From NCBI GenBank assembly GCA_034519515.1, contig JAXHOK010000041.1:1-64000 (forward strand): a stretch of 64,000 nucleotides of DNA, in the 5' to 3' direction. Source of the DNA: Arcicella sp034519515. Lineage in GTDB: Bacteria; Bacteroidota; Bacteroidia; Cytophagales; Spirosomataceae. Of this stretch, positions 16,714 through 26,625 are shown one piece after another. A program made the position numbers and the translations under genes. The notes below the pieces were generated by a model. That model did not search any database, was not told the origin of the DNA, and saw only the letters and a program-made list of their open reading frames with translations. Positions within the stretch are counted from its first letter, which is position 1. Every line of letters starts with the position of its first letter.

Positions 16714-19093
16714 TCACGCTGTTCTTAAACTCTTCACAGGATTCGCCAATGCCGCCCGAATCGCCTGATAACTCACTGTCAGCAAGGCAATTAACAAAGC
16801 TACCACTCCTGCCATTACAAAAATCCACCACGAAATTTCTATTCTGTACGCAAAATCTTGTAGCCATTTTTGCATGAAATAATAAGCAATCGGGCTGGCA
16901 ATGATGATGGAAATTATAACCAATTTCAAGAAATCTTTGGAAAGTAATTGAACGATTTGGTTCACACTTGCTCCCAAAACTTTACGAATACCGATTTCTT
17001 TGGTGCGTTGTTGTGCGGTGAAATTAGCGAGTCCAAATAAACCTAAACAGGAAATAAATATTGATAGAAGGGCAAACGAAATGCAAAGGCTACGAACCAA
17101 ATCCTCTTTTTCGTAAAACAACGCTAATTCTTGGTCGTAAAAAGAATACTCAAATACTTCATTCGGAAAGGTACTTTCCCAAATTTTACGCAGTTCATTA
17201 ATCGTGTTTTTAGCATCAAAAGTATTTAGCTTGATGGCGGCTTGTTTATAACGATTCCGTGAAGAGAAAACCACGGTAGGCTCAATATTTGTGTAAAGAT
17301 TGGTATTATTGAAATCCGCCAAAACGCCCACGATTGTTCCTATCTTTCCGCCATCACCAATGAATAAATGCTTATTTATTGCCTCTTCGGGAGATTTTAA
17401 CCCCAAATCTGCAACCAGTTTTTTATTCACTAAAATCTCTCGAATAGTATCAGAAGCGATTGGTTTTCTGCCAGTTACGAGTTTTAATTGGTAGGTGTCC
17501 AAATAATTTTCATCAGCTATTTTAGAGCGTACTGCGAATTTTTCCCAATCCGCCCGATTCTCAAATTTTACTTGTCCACCATTGCCAATTTCTGCGGAAG
17601 GAGCAACGTTTGAAAAAGAAATATTTTTCACAAAAGGTTTTTGAAGAATTTGATTTTTCAAAGAATTCCAAAAGTCATTTTCAGCGTAAGGAATCTTGAC
17701 GTGAAGCACCAAATCTTTGTTACTGCCAATGTCTTTATTTTCCATAAAATTGATTTGCAACACTACCAAAATAGAAACTGCAATCAAGACAAATGACACA
17801 CAAAACTGAGTAATAACCAAACTTTTTCTGACGAAAATACCTTGATTTATCTCGTTTGTAATTCCTTTTAATGCTTTTACAGGATTGAATTTTGAAATAA
17901 TCAGAGAAGGATAAAACCCTGCCATGAAAACAATAAAAATAAAGGCTAATGCAATGAACATCAACAAATTAACATCAAAGAACTGATACGGTGTTATTGC
18001 TATTTTAAGCCACTGATTCATTGTTGGAATTAATAGATTTGCCGCTAATATTGCAATAAAAAAAGCTATCAAAACCACCAAAGCCGTTTCTGCCATGAAT
18101 TGCCAAAATATTTGCTTTTGCGAACTTCCCAATGCCTTCCGAACCCCAATTTCTTTGTATTTTTTGAACGATTGAGCCGTGGAAAGATTGATAAAATTAA
18201 TGCAAGCAATAACCACCAAAAGGATTCCAATGAATGACAAAAATAGGATGGTCGATTGCTTTATTTTCCGCCATAATCAAGATTGAAATGGACATCTGAA
18301 AGTTCTTGGAGGTGAAATGGAAAAACCTTAGCATCTGGACCGAAATACTTTTTCGAAAAGGCGGGTAATTGAGCTTCAAAACTTGCTTTCGTGGCGTTTT
18401 CATGGAGTAGAATATAGGTTTCTCTGGTCTTGCTGAACCAATACCAATCATCGTATCTATAATCTGGAATAACGTTTTTGATGGTTGGCAAGGAAATAAA
18501 AATCTCGGTTTTTAAGTCGGTATTTTCAAGCTGATTTTTTAGTAACCCTACCACTTTTACATCCTGAACGTTATTAATTCTCAGGATTTTATTGATTGGA
18601 TTTGTTTCACCAAAATACTTTTTTGCGTATTTTTCTGTCAATATCACCGTGTTGGGAGCATTCAACAATGAGGAATTTCCGACCAGCCATTGATAATCGA
18701 ATAATTTAAAATATTGAGCATCCGTGAATGCTGCGGCTTCTTTTTCGAGGTATTTATCTTTTTTACCATTCGGATTCGACAAAGAAAAAGTCAATTCCTG
18801 TTGCCCAAGATAAACTGCATTTTCAACCGAGGGAAAATCATTCTTCAAGGCTTGATGCAACACAAAAGGACTTCCCTTTTCATGTTCAATGCTTCCAAAT
18901 TCAGCTTCATCACTACCCGATAAATTCGTTTTGAATTCGGATGAAAAGCATCGGTACTCAAATGATATTTTACCAATTGAAAAATGATAATCGCCCCTGC
19001 AATTCCCACCGCCAAACCAGTAATATTAACAATCGAATAAACCTTGTTTCTCAACAGGTTTTGTAGGGCGATTTTTAGATAGTTTTGTAGCAT
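16714..19093 (-). pseudogene. MacB/FtsX-type ABC transporter permease 1, two frameshifts as written
   Basis: Three consecutive minus-strand pieces (19093-18845, 18863-18261, 18240-16714) make one protein of about 790 residues: N-terminal helix MLQNYLKIALQNLLRNK, a MacB periplasmic core domain, then three C-terminal FtsX helices twice over, ending SLRTA. The first break near 18900 needs one base to pass from RVV to DEAEFGSIEHEKG; the second near 18245 is cured by one more A in an A run (GGK to IKQSTILFLSF). All other conserved parts are intact, which suggests sequencing error rather than decay. Such permeases export or extract substrates across the envelope with the ATPase at 22560-23237. Confidence 0.8.
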
Positions 19094-19117
19094 GGCATCT
19101 TAATTTTAGTATATTTG
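19084..19117 (+). promoter_or_regulatory. Promoter of the second Uma2 gene, overlapping the permease 1 start
   Basis: TTTG at 19084-19087 lies inside the first codons of the oppositely oriented permease gene, and TATATTTG is at 19110-19117 (22-base spacer). Confidence 0.6.
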
Positions 19118-19135
19118 TAAAAAAACATCAATAAC

Positions 19136-19597
19136 ATGGAAACAGCCGTTTTAGAACTCGAAGAATTCCAAACAGAAGATATTATGTCTTATAACCACGC
19201 TAAAATTACTTATCGACTTGCCAAGACATTGAGTCGGTTTGATGAAAAATATGATATTTTACCAGAATTAGAATTTGAACTTACACATGGTAGAGTTAAA
19301 CCAGATATTGCTATTTGTAAAATAGGGAAGGCAGATTGGTTACGTGATATTATTAGACCTACTTATCCACCATTGTTAGCTATTGAAATTTTATCTCCTC
19401 GCCAAGCCTTATCTGATTTGACAGACAAAACATTGGATATATATTTTCCATCGGGTACTTCTGTTGTTTGGATAATTATTCCACACTTCAAGCAAATAAA
19501 CGTAATGACGCCCGATGGTCAAAGAACGATTACTTCTGGCAGACTACTGGATGAAAGTACAGGTGTAGAACTGGATTTAGAAAGTATTTTTGGGTGA
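19136..19597 (+). CDS. Uma2 family (DUF820) putative restriction-like endonuclease
   Basis: A 153-residue protein related to the gene at 22057 (both start METAV and share EDIMS.NH.KI and YDILPELE.EL). Active-site residues appear in VKPDIAIC and LLAIEILSPRQAL, followed by YFPSGTSVVWIIIP. It ends with a stop at 19595-19597, one base before the stop of permease 2 on the other strand. It fills the gap between the two permease genes almost exactly. Confidence 0.88.
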   Translation: METAVLELEEFQTEDIMSYNHAKITYRLAKTLSRFDEKYDILPELEFELTHGRVKPDIAICKIGKADWLRDIIRPTYPPLLAIEILSPRQALSDLTDKTLDIYFPSGTSVVWIIIPHFKQINVMTPDGQRTITSGRLLDESTGVELDLESIFG

Positions 19598-19598
19598 T

Positions 19599-22014
19599 TC
19601 ACTCTGTTCTTAAACTCTTCACAGGATTCGCCAATGCCGCCCTCGAAGACTGCCAACCCACCGTTATCACCGCAATCATTCCCGTTAAGAAAATCGCTGC
19701 CGCAAACACGCCCGCACCGATACTGATTCGATATTCAAAATCTTGCAACCAACCATTCAAAACCCACCAAGCGGCAGGGGCGGCAATGATGAAAGCAATG
19801 ATGATTAGGAAAGTAAATTCTTTACCAAATAACCACAAAATCTGCCCTACGGAAGCCCCAAGCACTTTTCTAACGCCAATTTCTTTCGTTTTCTGAGCAA
19901 CCATAAAACTCACTAAACCGTACAATCCCAAGCAACCAATCAAAATCGCAATCAAGGCAAAGGCTTGAATTAAACCCAGCATTGCGGTTTCCATTAAGTA
20001 CATTTTACCGATGGCTTCATCATAAAATTCGTATTCAAACACAAAATCTGGGAAAGTCACTGCTCCAAATTTTATCCAATTTTTTGATGGTGTTTTGGGC
20101 ATCCGCCATGTTCATTTTCACCGCAACGATATCGAACATATCGGTTGATGAAGTTATCGCCAACGGTGGAATTTTTTCGTGCAAAGTCATTACGTGATAG
20201 TCTTGGACAACGCCCACAATAGTCATTTTCTTACCGTTAAATTCCACCATTTTATTCAACACTTTATCGTTAGATTTTTCGCCTAAACGCTTCACCATTT
20301 CTTCATTCACCAACGCCTCACGCATGGTGTCTAAATGAGCAATATTTCGTCCTGCCAACAATTTAATGTCATAGAGTTTTAGATAATCTTCATCCACAAA
20401 TTTGGTATTCAAAGTGAATTTTTCATCCTGTTGGCGAGTGTCGTATTTGACGTTGGTGGTATTATGACTTTGTGACATCGGGGGAGTCCATACAAAAGAC
20501 ACTTTCTCGATGGATGGTATATTTTTAAACTGCGTTTTCAAAGTTGCTAACTTTACTGCATCATGCTGAGGAACAGGCATTTGTAGAATGGCATCGTGCT
20601 TGAAACCCATTTCAGATTTTGTAAAATGATTCATCTGCGAACTCACCACGACAGTGCCAATAATCAGCATTTGAGTAATCACAAACTGCGTTACAACTAA
20701 GGCTTTTCTGACGGAAACTCCGCCCAAACTTTGCGTACTAATTTTGCCTTTCAGAGCCACAATGGTATTGAATCCGCCCAAGACAAAACCAGGATATGAA
20801 CCCGATAAAAAGATTAATGAAATGATGGTTATGGTAAAAATCACCCAAAAACGAAGGTCAATTAATTCTGAAAATATCATTCGGTAATTAATCAAGCCTT
20901 CTTGCCAATTACTCAAAAATGGGAAAAGTACGGAGGCAAAAACATACGAACAAAAACCCGCCACAACCGTAATAATGGCAGTTTCAGCGATAAATTGCCA
21001 GAATAATTGCCCTCTCGAACTCCCCATTACTTTCCGAACCCCCACTTCTTTTGAACGTTTGAGGGCTTGGGCGGTTGCCATGTTTACAAAATTTATACAG
21101 GCAGTAATCAACAAAAGCAAACCAATAATTCCCAAAGTCGTAATCATAGATTTGGGCAGTACACCATTGTAATTATCGTTGAAATGAAGGTCAGAAAGCG
21201 GTTGAACGTAGAGGAATCGAGATTTCTTTTCCTCGGGTGTTTTGTATTGTTTCCTCAAAAAGGGATTTACCAAATTTTGCACTTGGGCAATCGTTGTATT
21301 AGGTTTTATCAAGGCATAACATTGGGTTGAACTATTGATTCCTCCCCAATGGTTTTTCATGTATTTCTCCCAATTGGGGCTGTACGTTCCACGAGTGACG
21401 TAACTGGCTATGATTGAGCCTTTTATATCAGTATTGGAAGGGAAATCTTGAATAATACCTGCTACTTTTACGTCCAAACGAGCATCAAGCCGTAAGATTT
21501 TACCGATTGGATCTTTATCTCCGTAGTATTTTCTGGCAATTTTTTCCGTCAAAAAAACCACATTAGGTTGTTTCAAATCTTGAACATTTCCTTTCAAAAT
21601 CTTTATATCCAAAATAGAGAATAAATCAGGTTCAACGAAAAATACACCTCCGTTATCTTCCTTGAATTTTTTGGTTGCCACACCATTTTCCATCAAAGCA
21701 AGCGTTGCAGTACCTTCATTATAAACCATCGAAACTTTCTCTAAGGGAGCAATTTCCGCACGGGCAGCATCTCCCAAAGGAGCAGGTACGCCTGGAGTAT
21801 AAAATTCGCCATCTGGCGTGTTGAAATAGGACACAATCCTAACCACACGGTCGGTTTTTGAGTGATATTGGTCGAAACTTAAATGGAATTTTACCATCAA
21901 AAAAATCAAGATGGCACAGGTCAAGCCAAGGGTCAAACCCAAGACATTGAGGGCGGTATATGCCTTGTAGCGAAGCAGTGTTCGGTAGGCGATTTTTAGA
22001 TAATTTTGAAACAT
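19599..22014 (-). pseudogene. MacB/FtsX-type ABC transporter permease 2, one frameshift as written
   Basis: The start at 22014 (MFQNYLKIAYRTLLRYKAY) matches permease 1 and is preferred over the longer frame from 22095, which overlaps the Uma2 gene. The frame runs to ...KIWSSDFP near 20060, where CCC in place of CC shifts it; deleting one C restores DFVFEYEFYDEAIGKMY and the rest to SLRTE at 19599. The corrected length is about 805 residues with the same layout as permease 1: an N-terminal helix, MacB_PCD domain, FtsX helices, a second periplasmic domain, FtsX helices. A homopolymer error is the simplest explanation. Confidence 0.82.
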
Positions 22015-22056
22015 GATTTTATTTTTTTGTATCTTTCGTAAAAAATCTTGAACGTT

Positions 22057-22524
22057 ATGGAAACAGCAGTTTTTGACCTCATCGAAGATTATCAATCAGA
22101 AGATATTATGTCTATTAACCACTCTAAAATTATTCACCGTCTTAGCGTTGAACTTGACCGTTATGATGCTGAATATGACATTTTGCCCGAACTGGAGCTG
22201 GAACTCTCTGCGGGAAAATGCAAACCTGATGTTTGTGTTTATCCAAACTTGGTAGATGATTGGGAAAATGACGTTATTTTTTATAACAAACCACCAATTA
22301 TTGCTATAGAAATCCAGTCGCCCAAGCAAGCAACCACTGAACTCACCGATAAAATGAACAAGATTTATTTTCCATCGGGTGTAAAATCTGTTTGGATTAT
22401 TGTTCCTTCTTTACAATTGATAAATATTAGAACGTCTGATGGTAAAAAACTGACTTTTTTTGATGGTACTGTCAAAGATCCAGTTACTTCTATCGAAATA
22501 CCATTTTCAAAAATATTTAGGTAA
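22057..22524 (+). CDS. Uma2 family (DUF820) putative restriction-like endonuclease
   Basis: A protein of 155 residues from the ATG at 22057 (a TTG at 22048 would add three). It carries CKPDVCVYP and PIIAIEIQSPKQATTELT, then YFPSGVKSVWIIVP. It is a close paralogue of the gene at 19136. A promoter-like pair (TTTG at 22005-22008 and TATCTTTC at 22030-22037) overlaps the start of permease 2. It faces the ABC ATPase gene, ending 35 bases before that gene's stop. Confidence 0.88.
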   Translation: METAVFDLIEDYQSEDIMSINHSKIIHRLSVELDRYDAEYDILPELELELSAGKCKPDVCVYPNLVDDWENDVIFYNKPPIIAIEIQSPKQATTELTDKMNKIYFPSGVKSVWIIVPSLQLINIRTSDGKKLTFFDGTVKDPVTSIEIPFSKIFR

Positions 22525-22559
22525 ATGCCTGATTAACAGATTATTAATTAAACACATTT

Positions 22560-23237
22560 TTAAGATAAAACATTTTCAAACACGACTGATCCGTCCAACA
22601 TCCGAATCACTCTATGTGCGTATCTCGCATCATGCTCAGAGTGCGTCACCATCACAACCGTCGTCCCCTGACTGTTCAAATCGGTCAATAATTCCATTAC
22701 TTCATTTCCATTTTTTGAGTCCAAATTACCCGTTGGTTCATCGGCAAGAATCAATTTTGGGTTGTTTACCACGGCACGAGCCACGGCACAACGTTGCTGC
22801 TGTCCACCCGATAATTGTTGGGGGAAATGGTTTCGGCGGTGCATGATTTGAACCTTCTCCAAAACCGCCTCTACACGCTTTTTGCGTTCATCGGCATCAA
22901 TTCCCAAATACAACAAAGGCAATTCAACGTTTTCATAAACCGTCAATTCATCAATCAAATTGAAGGACTGAAACACAAAGCCAATATTCCGCTTGCGGAG
23001 GTCGGCACGTTTGCGTTCGTTATAGGAAATCACTTCTTCGTTATTGAATTTGAAGCTGCCCGTGTCGGCATCGTCCAAAAGACCAATGATGTTTAAAAGC
23101 GTGGATTTACCACAGCCCGAAGGTCCCATGATGGCAACAAATTCGCCATCTTTCACCTCAACCGAAATTCTATTAAGTGCCACCGTTTCAATGTCTTCGG
23201 TACGATAAATTTTTTCGAGATTAGATATTTTTAGCAT
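22560..23237 (-). CDS. MacB/LolD-type ABC transporter ATP-binding protein
   Basis: A 225-residue nucleotide-binding subunit. Walker A is GPSGCGKST, the signature is LSGGQQQR, Walker B is LILADEPTGNLDS, and the switch His follows in VVMVTHSEHDAR. It resembles ATPases that work with FtsX-type permeases. With the two permeases and the adaptor at 23877-25133 it makes a tripartite-style export system; the outer-membrane partner is not here. Substrate is not predictable. Confidence 0.95.
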   Translation of the reverse strand: MLKISNLEKIYRTEDIETVALNRISVEVKDGEFVAIMGPSGCGKSTLLNIIGLLDDADTGSFKFNNEEVISYNERKRADLRKRNIGFVFQSFNLIDELTVYENVELPLLYLGIDADERKKRVEAVLEKVQIMHRRNHFPQQLSGGQQQRCAVARAVVNNPKLILADEPTGNLDSKNGNEVMELLTDLNSQGTTVVMVTHSEHDARYAHRVIRMLDGSVVFENVLS

Positions 23238-23381
23238 AGCTTTGAGCAGTGAGCAATGAGGTTTGAGCAGTAAAAATTTCGCTCAGTTGGCATTCATGAC
23301 TCAATTTGCGATTTATTTTTTAGTGAAATAATTACTTAATTTGCTAATATTTTTATTTTTAGAACATAGAAACCATTGATA

Positions 23382-23729
23382 ATGAGAGACTTTAAAAAAT
23401 TGCTTGTTTGGCAAAGAAGCCACCAACTAACATTAAAAATTTACAGCATTACCACAAAATTTCCACGAGAAGAACTTTTTGGTTTAGTTTCTCAAATGAG
23501 ACGCTCTTGTTCATCTATTCCAACAAACATTGCAGAAGGTTGCGGACGTGAAACTATTCCTGATTTACAAAGATTTCTTACCATTGCACGAGGTTCAGCA
23601 TCAGAGTTGGAATATCAAGTTTTACTTTCAAAGGATTTAAAATATTTAGATGAAGAACATTTTTTGTATTTTGACAAAGAAATAAACGAAATCAGAAAAA
23701 TGATTTACGGATTTTCTTCTAAGTTGTGA
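23382..23729 (+). CDS. Four-helix-bundle protein (S23 / 23S rRNA intervening-sequence family)
   Basis: A 115-residue protein from the ATG at 23382 (MRDFKKLLVWQRSHQLTLKIY). The family marks are VWQ near the start, FGLVSQMRRSCSSIPTNIAEG and ELEYQVLLSKDL. Members were first found in intervening sequences of 23S rRNA but are now common as free genes; there is no rRNA here. Function is unknown. It lies antiparallel in the gap between the ATPase and adaptor genes, and its TGA stop lies in the first bases of the palindrome at 23726. Confidence 0.88.
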   Translation: MRDFKKLLVWQRSHQLTLKIYSITTKFPREELFGLVSQMRRSCSSIPTNIAEGCGRETIPDLQRFLTIARGSASELEYQVLLSKDLKYLDEEHFLYFDKEINEIRKMIYGFSSKL

Positions 23730-23880
23730 GGTTTGAGCGGTGTGGTGTGAGGTTTGAGCGGTGAGGTTTAAGCGGTGAGGAGGGGTGCCATTGAGCCTAT
23801 ATAGACTCACACCTCATTGCCCATTGCTCACACCTCATCGCTTACACCTTATTGCTCATACCTCAAAGCTCACTCCTCAC
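23726..23880. repeat. Palindrome built from GTGAGGTTTGAGCGG units, supplying stop codons to both flanking genes
   Basis: The left arm 23726-23780 is three to four tandem units of GTGAGGTTTGAGCGG. The right arm 23812-23880 is the complement type (CCTCAT.GC.CACACCTCA). The TGA ending the four-helix-bundle gene (23727-23729) and the TGA ending the adaptor gene (23877-23879, minus strand) are both part of the unit sequence GTGAGG. Related units occur at 23240-23270, 25147-25175 and 26246-26285. Confidence 0.8.
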
Positions 23881-25133
23881 TGCTTCTTAATCACCAATTC
23901 TTGCATCTCCCCATAGTTCTCATAACTGCTCGTAACCACCTTATCCCCAACCTTCAAGCCGCCCATCACCTCATAAAATTCTGGATTTTGGCGACCTAAT
24001 TGAATGTCAACTTTGTAAGCCTTCGTACCATCATCGTTTACTTTGAAAATCCAATTTCCGCCCGTTTGTTGATAAAAACCGCCTTTTGATAATAGAATCG
24101 CCTGCGTATCATCACTTAATGAAAGCCTAACTTGAAGCGTTTGCCCACGACGTACATTGTTCGGAGGTGTTCCAACAAATTCCATATCCACCTGAAAACG
24201 TCCACTTGTAACTTGTGAATAAACCTTTTTTACTTTCAATTTGTAAGTCTTTTCCCCAATCGTAAACTCGCCCATTAAACCAATAAAAACCCTTGAAATA
24301 TAATGTTCATCAATATCCGCACGAACCTTAAAACCGCTCAAAACATCAATCTGACCTAATCTTTGTCCACGGGTTTTCAATTCGCCAACCTCTGCATTTC
24401 TTGACGTTAATTGACCATCCACGGGAGCTTTTACGATTAAATCCTCCGCTTTTTTCCGCATTAAAGCCAACGTGGTTTGATTGCGTTTAATGGTTTCCCG
24501 CATTTGATTAATCTGCTGATTGGTCGTAACAGAATCCTGCTCCAACGTCCGAGAGACCAATTTTCTCCTACGATTTTGATAATTATAGGCATTTAACGAA
24601 ATTTTATATTCTTGTTCAGAAATTACTTTTTCACGGTATAATCTTTCGTTTAATTTGAAAAGTCGTTCTGCTTCAACTACACCATTTTCAATATCTGCCT
24701 GTGAATTTTGGTATTGAATCGTTGCCTGAGCTGCTAAATTACGAGTATATTGCATTTGCGTTTGAAGTCCAAAAACTGAAGTTTCCTGATTTGCCAGCGA
24801 CAATTCCAAATCCGTATTTGCCATTTTCATAATGGGTTGCCCTTTCCGCAGCATCGCACCATCTTCCACATATAATTCTTCAACTCGCCCACCTTCGATG
24901 GCATCCAAATAAATAGTCTGAATGGGCAGAACCACGCCATTAATCGGAATGAATTCTTGAAAATTGCCTTTTGAAACCTCCGAAATCATCAAACGGTCTT
25001 GGGCTACGTTCAATTTTGGTTTGCCAGTGGTGTTCAAATATGCCGCTGCAATTAAGCCAACCAACACAATGCCGCCCGCAATAGGCAAAATCCGTTTCAT
25101 TGACCATTTCTTTTTTTCTATGACTCTGTCCAT
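23877..25133 (-). CDS. Periplasmic adaptor (membrane fusion) protein of the MacA/HlyD family
   Basis: A 418-residue protein with a cytoplasmic basic start, one membrane segment (RILPIAGGIVLVGLIAAAYL, about residues 14-33), a biotinyl-lipoyl half-site (GGRVEELYVEDGAMLRKGQP), a long alpha-helical hairpin (about residues 110-245) and the second lipoyl half (LIVKAPVDGQLTSRNAEVGE), then beta-barrel domains. It is the first gene of the efflux operon on this strand and would link the inner-membrane permeases to an outer-membrane channel. Confidence 0.93.
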   Translation of the reverse strand: MDRVIEKKKWSMKRILPIAGGIVLVGLIAAAYLNTTGKPKLNVAQDRLMISEVSKGNFQEFIPINGVVLPIQTIYLDAIEGGRVEELYVEDGAMLRKGQPIMKMANTDLELSLANQETSVFGLQTQMQYTRNLAAQATIQYQNSQADIENGVVEAERLFKLNERLYREKVISEQEYKISLNAYNYQNRRRKLVSRTLEQDSVTTNQQINQMRETIKRNQTTLALMRKKAEDLIVKAPVDGQLTSRNAEVGELKTRGQRLGQIDVLSGFKVRADIDEHYISRVFIGLMGEFTIGEKTYKLKVKKVYSQVTSGRFQVDMEFVGTPPNNVRRGQTLQVRLSLSDDTQAILLSKGGFYQQTGGNWIFKVNDDGTKAYKVDIQLGRQNPEFYEVMGGLKVGDKVVTSSYENYGEMQELVIKKQ

Positions 25134-25146
25134 GATAGTATTTAGT

Positions 25147-26285
25147 TTAAGCGGTGAGTAATGAGCATTGAGTAAAAATTAAAGATAAACAGTTGGGGGG
25201 GGGGTTCGGCGAAGAATTAAACGGAAAAGTAAAGACTGTGCAAAGGTTGGTTTCCGATATTGTGAGACTGTTGAGGTTTCTCCTGTGAGTGTTATGCTGG
25301 CGGAAGAATCTACCCACTATAACAAGCCGGTGGGTAGAAATGGAATGGAAGCACAAAAGACAAAGACTTTTGCACGAATGCTGAATTAGAACGATTACGG
25401 ACAAAAAAAATGCATGTTTTGAAAACCCTTGGTTGCTAAGGTAAAAATGGTATAAAAAAGTTTTCCCATTGCTTTTTCGGATGCAGGAGCTTTTAATCGA
25501 CTGATAGAACTTTATAAGGTCTTGGTTTGGAGTAAACAGGCTCATCATAGCATAAAGACAGTCCTACAACAAGCCTATGATATTGAAGGAGCTTGAAGAA
25601 GTGGTAATTACGGATAGGCTCCTGTGATGGGACTAAAAACTTAATACTAAAGTCAAGCTTTGGTAGGGAAAATTTATTACTTAGGAGGGAAGCTGGATTG
25701 GAGCATCCCCGACCTAAAACTATAAAGAACAACGTTAACGAAAAGACGTTTAGAATTTTAGTAGGATAAATTGGATGATATTGCCAACTTTGGGTTAGCG
25801 ATATACCTCTTTTGGGTCAATATGTTTTTCTATCACCTTGTTATGGACGTGTTTGTAAATTGTGGCTATTGCCGCTCTAGGAGGCAACTGCAATGTGGAA
25901 GCCCTTTAATGGCACTAAAAGCGAAAAGAAAATTTGAACTTATTAATCGAAGGAACTAATACGTTACAAAGTATAAGAGTTGCTGAAGAGAAAAATAAGA
26001 ATAGTGTGAATGTTGTATGAAACTAGCGAACGTTTAAAGGATTTTAAAAATGAATTTAGCAGCAAATACTGGAGATTTGAAAAAATTGCAAGCGTGAATT
26101 TATAACAAGATAGCCCAGATAATTTAATAAGGCGATGAGTTGAAAAATATTTCTAAATGTCCTAAAACAAAGAGTGGGGCACAACGCACTATTCTAAGTT
26201 TGCAAGTAATCTAAAAAAGATCAACTATTCAGGACGGGACACAGTGTCTTACTCAATGCCCATTACTTATTTACTCATTACTATT
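25147..26285. mobile_element. Decayed IS3-family insertion sequence inside a split palindrome
   Basis: The plus strand carries an IS3-type DDE transposase relic. QLWVSDI at 25785-25805 followed by GQYVFLS matches the first catalytic Asp region of OrfB, and ERLKGF with KNEF after a shift (about 26025-26055) matches the usual N-A-x-A-E-R-x-N-G-x-L-K-x-E-F. ELERLRTK near 25390 may be the OrfA coiled coil. Stops and shifts occur every few tens of bases, so it is dead, or else this region is poorly sequenced; a run of ten Gs sits at 25195-25204. The outer edges (AGTAATGAGCATTGAGTAA at about 25156 and TTACTCAATGCCCATTACTT at about 26251) are complementary, as if the element landed in a palindrome. 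Confidence 0.6.
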
Positions 26286-26392
26286 AACAATTTAATGCCA
26301 AAGTGTTAATCGTTTGATTATCAGAATTTTATATAGTTTTATCAAAATAAAACTGTTCGTTTTTGATACAGTTTTTGTACGCAAGCGGACGA

Positions 26393-26510
26393 TTTTCGGT
26401 ACACGGTGAACGATGAACGGTAAACGGTTTTGCGGGTAAGCAAAATCTTATTTTCCGTAAAGTCTGCACAAAATACCGTTTGCCGTTTACCGTTTACCCT
26501 TTACCGAAAA
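26393..26510. repeat. CGGTAAACGGT-family palindrome upstream of sucD
   Basis: The 39-base arm 26393-26431 pairs with 26472-26510 with scattered mismatches around a 40-base loop. It lies between the IS relic and sucD. The rest of 26286-26625 shows no ORF or RNA gene; TTTACCTTTAC near 26550 may be part of a sucD promoter. Confidence 0.8.
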
Positions 26511-26625
26511 ACTTTTACCGATAAGAAATCTTTGTCCTTTCAATTTCTAAATTTACCTTTACAGAGAAATTAAGGAATTGCTTAGTTTTCAAAACTGATT
26601 TTCACAAAATAACAATTTATATAAG

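Noticed and set aside
20035..22095. Longer N-terminus of permease 2 (from 22095)
   Set aside because: The extra 27 residues overlap the Uma2 gene on the other strand, and the paralogous permease starts at the position equal to 22014.
23382..23729. 23S rRNA intervening sequence
   Set aside because: The protein family fits, but no rRNA sequence flanks the gene.
23726..23880. CRISPR array
   Set aside because: Units are tandem and inverted without unique spacers of constant length, and no cas gene is present.
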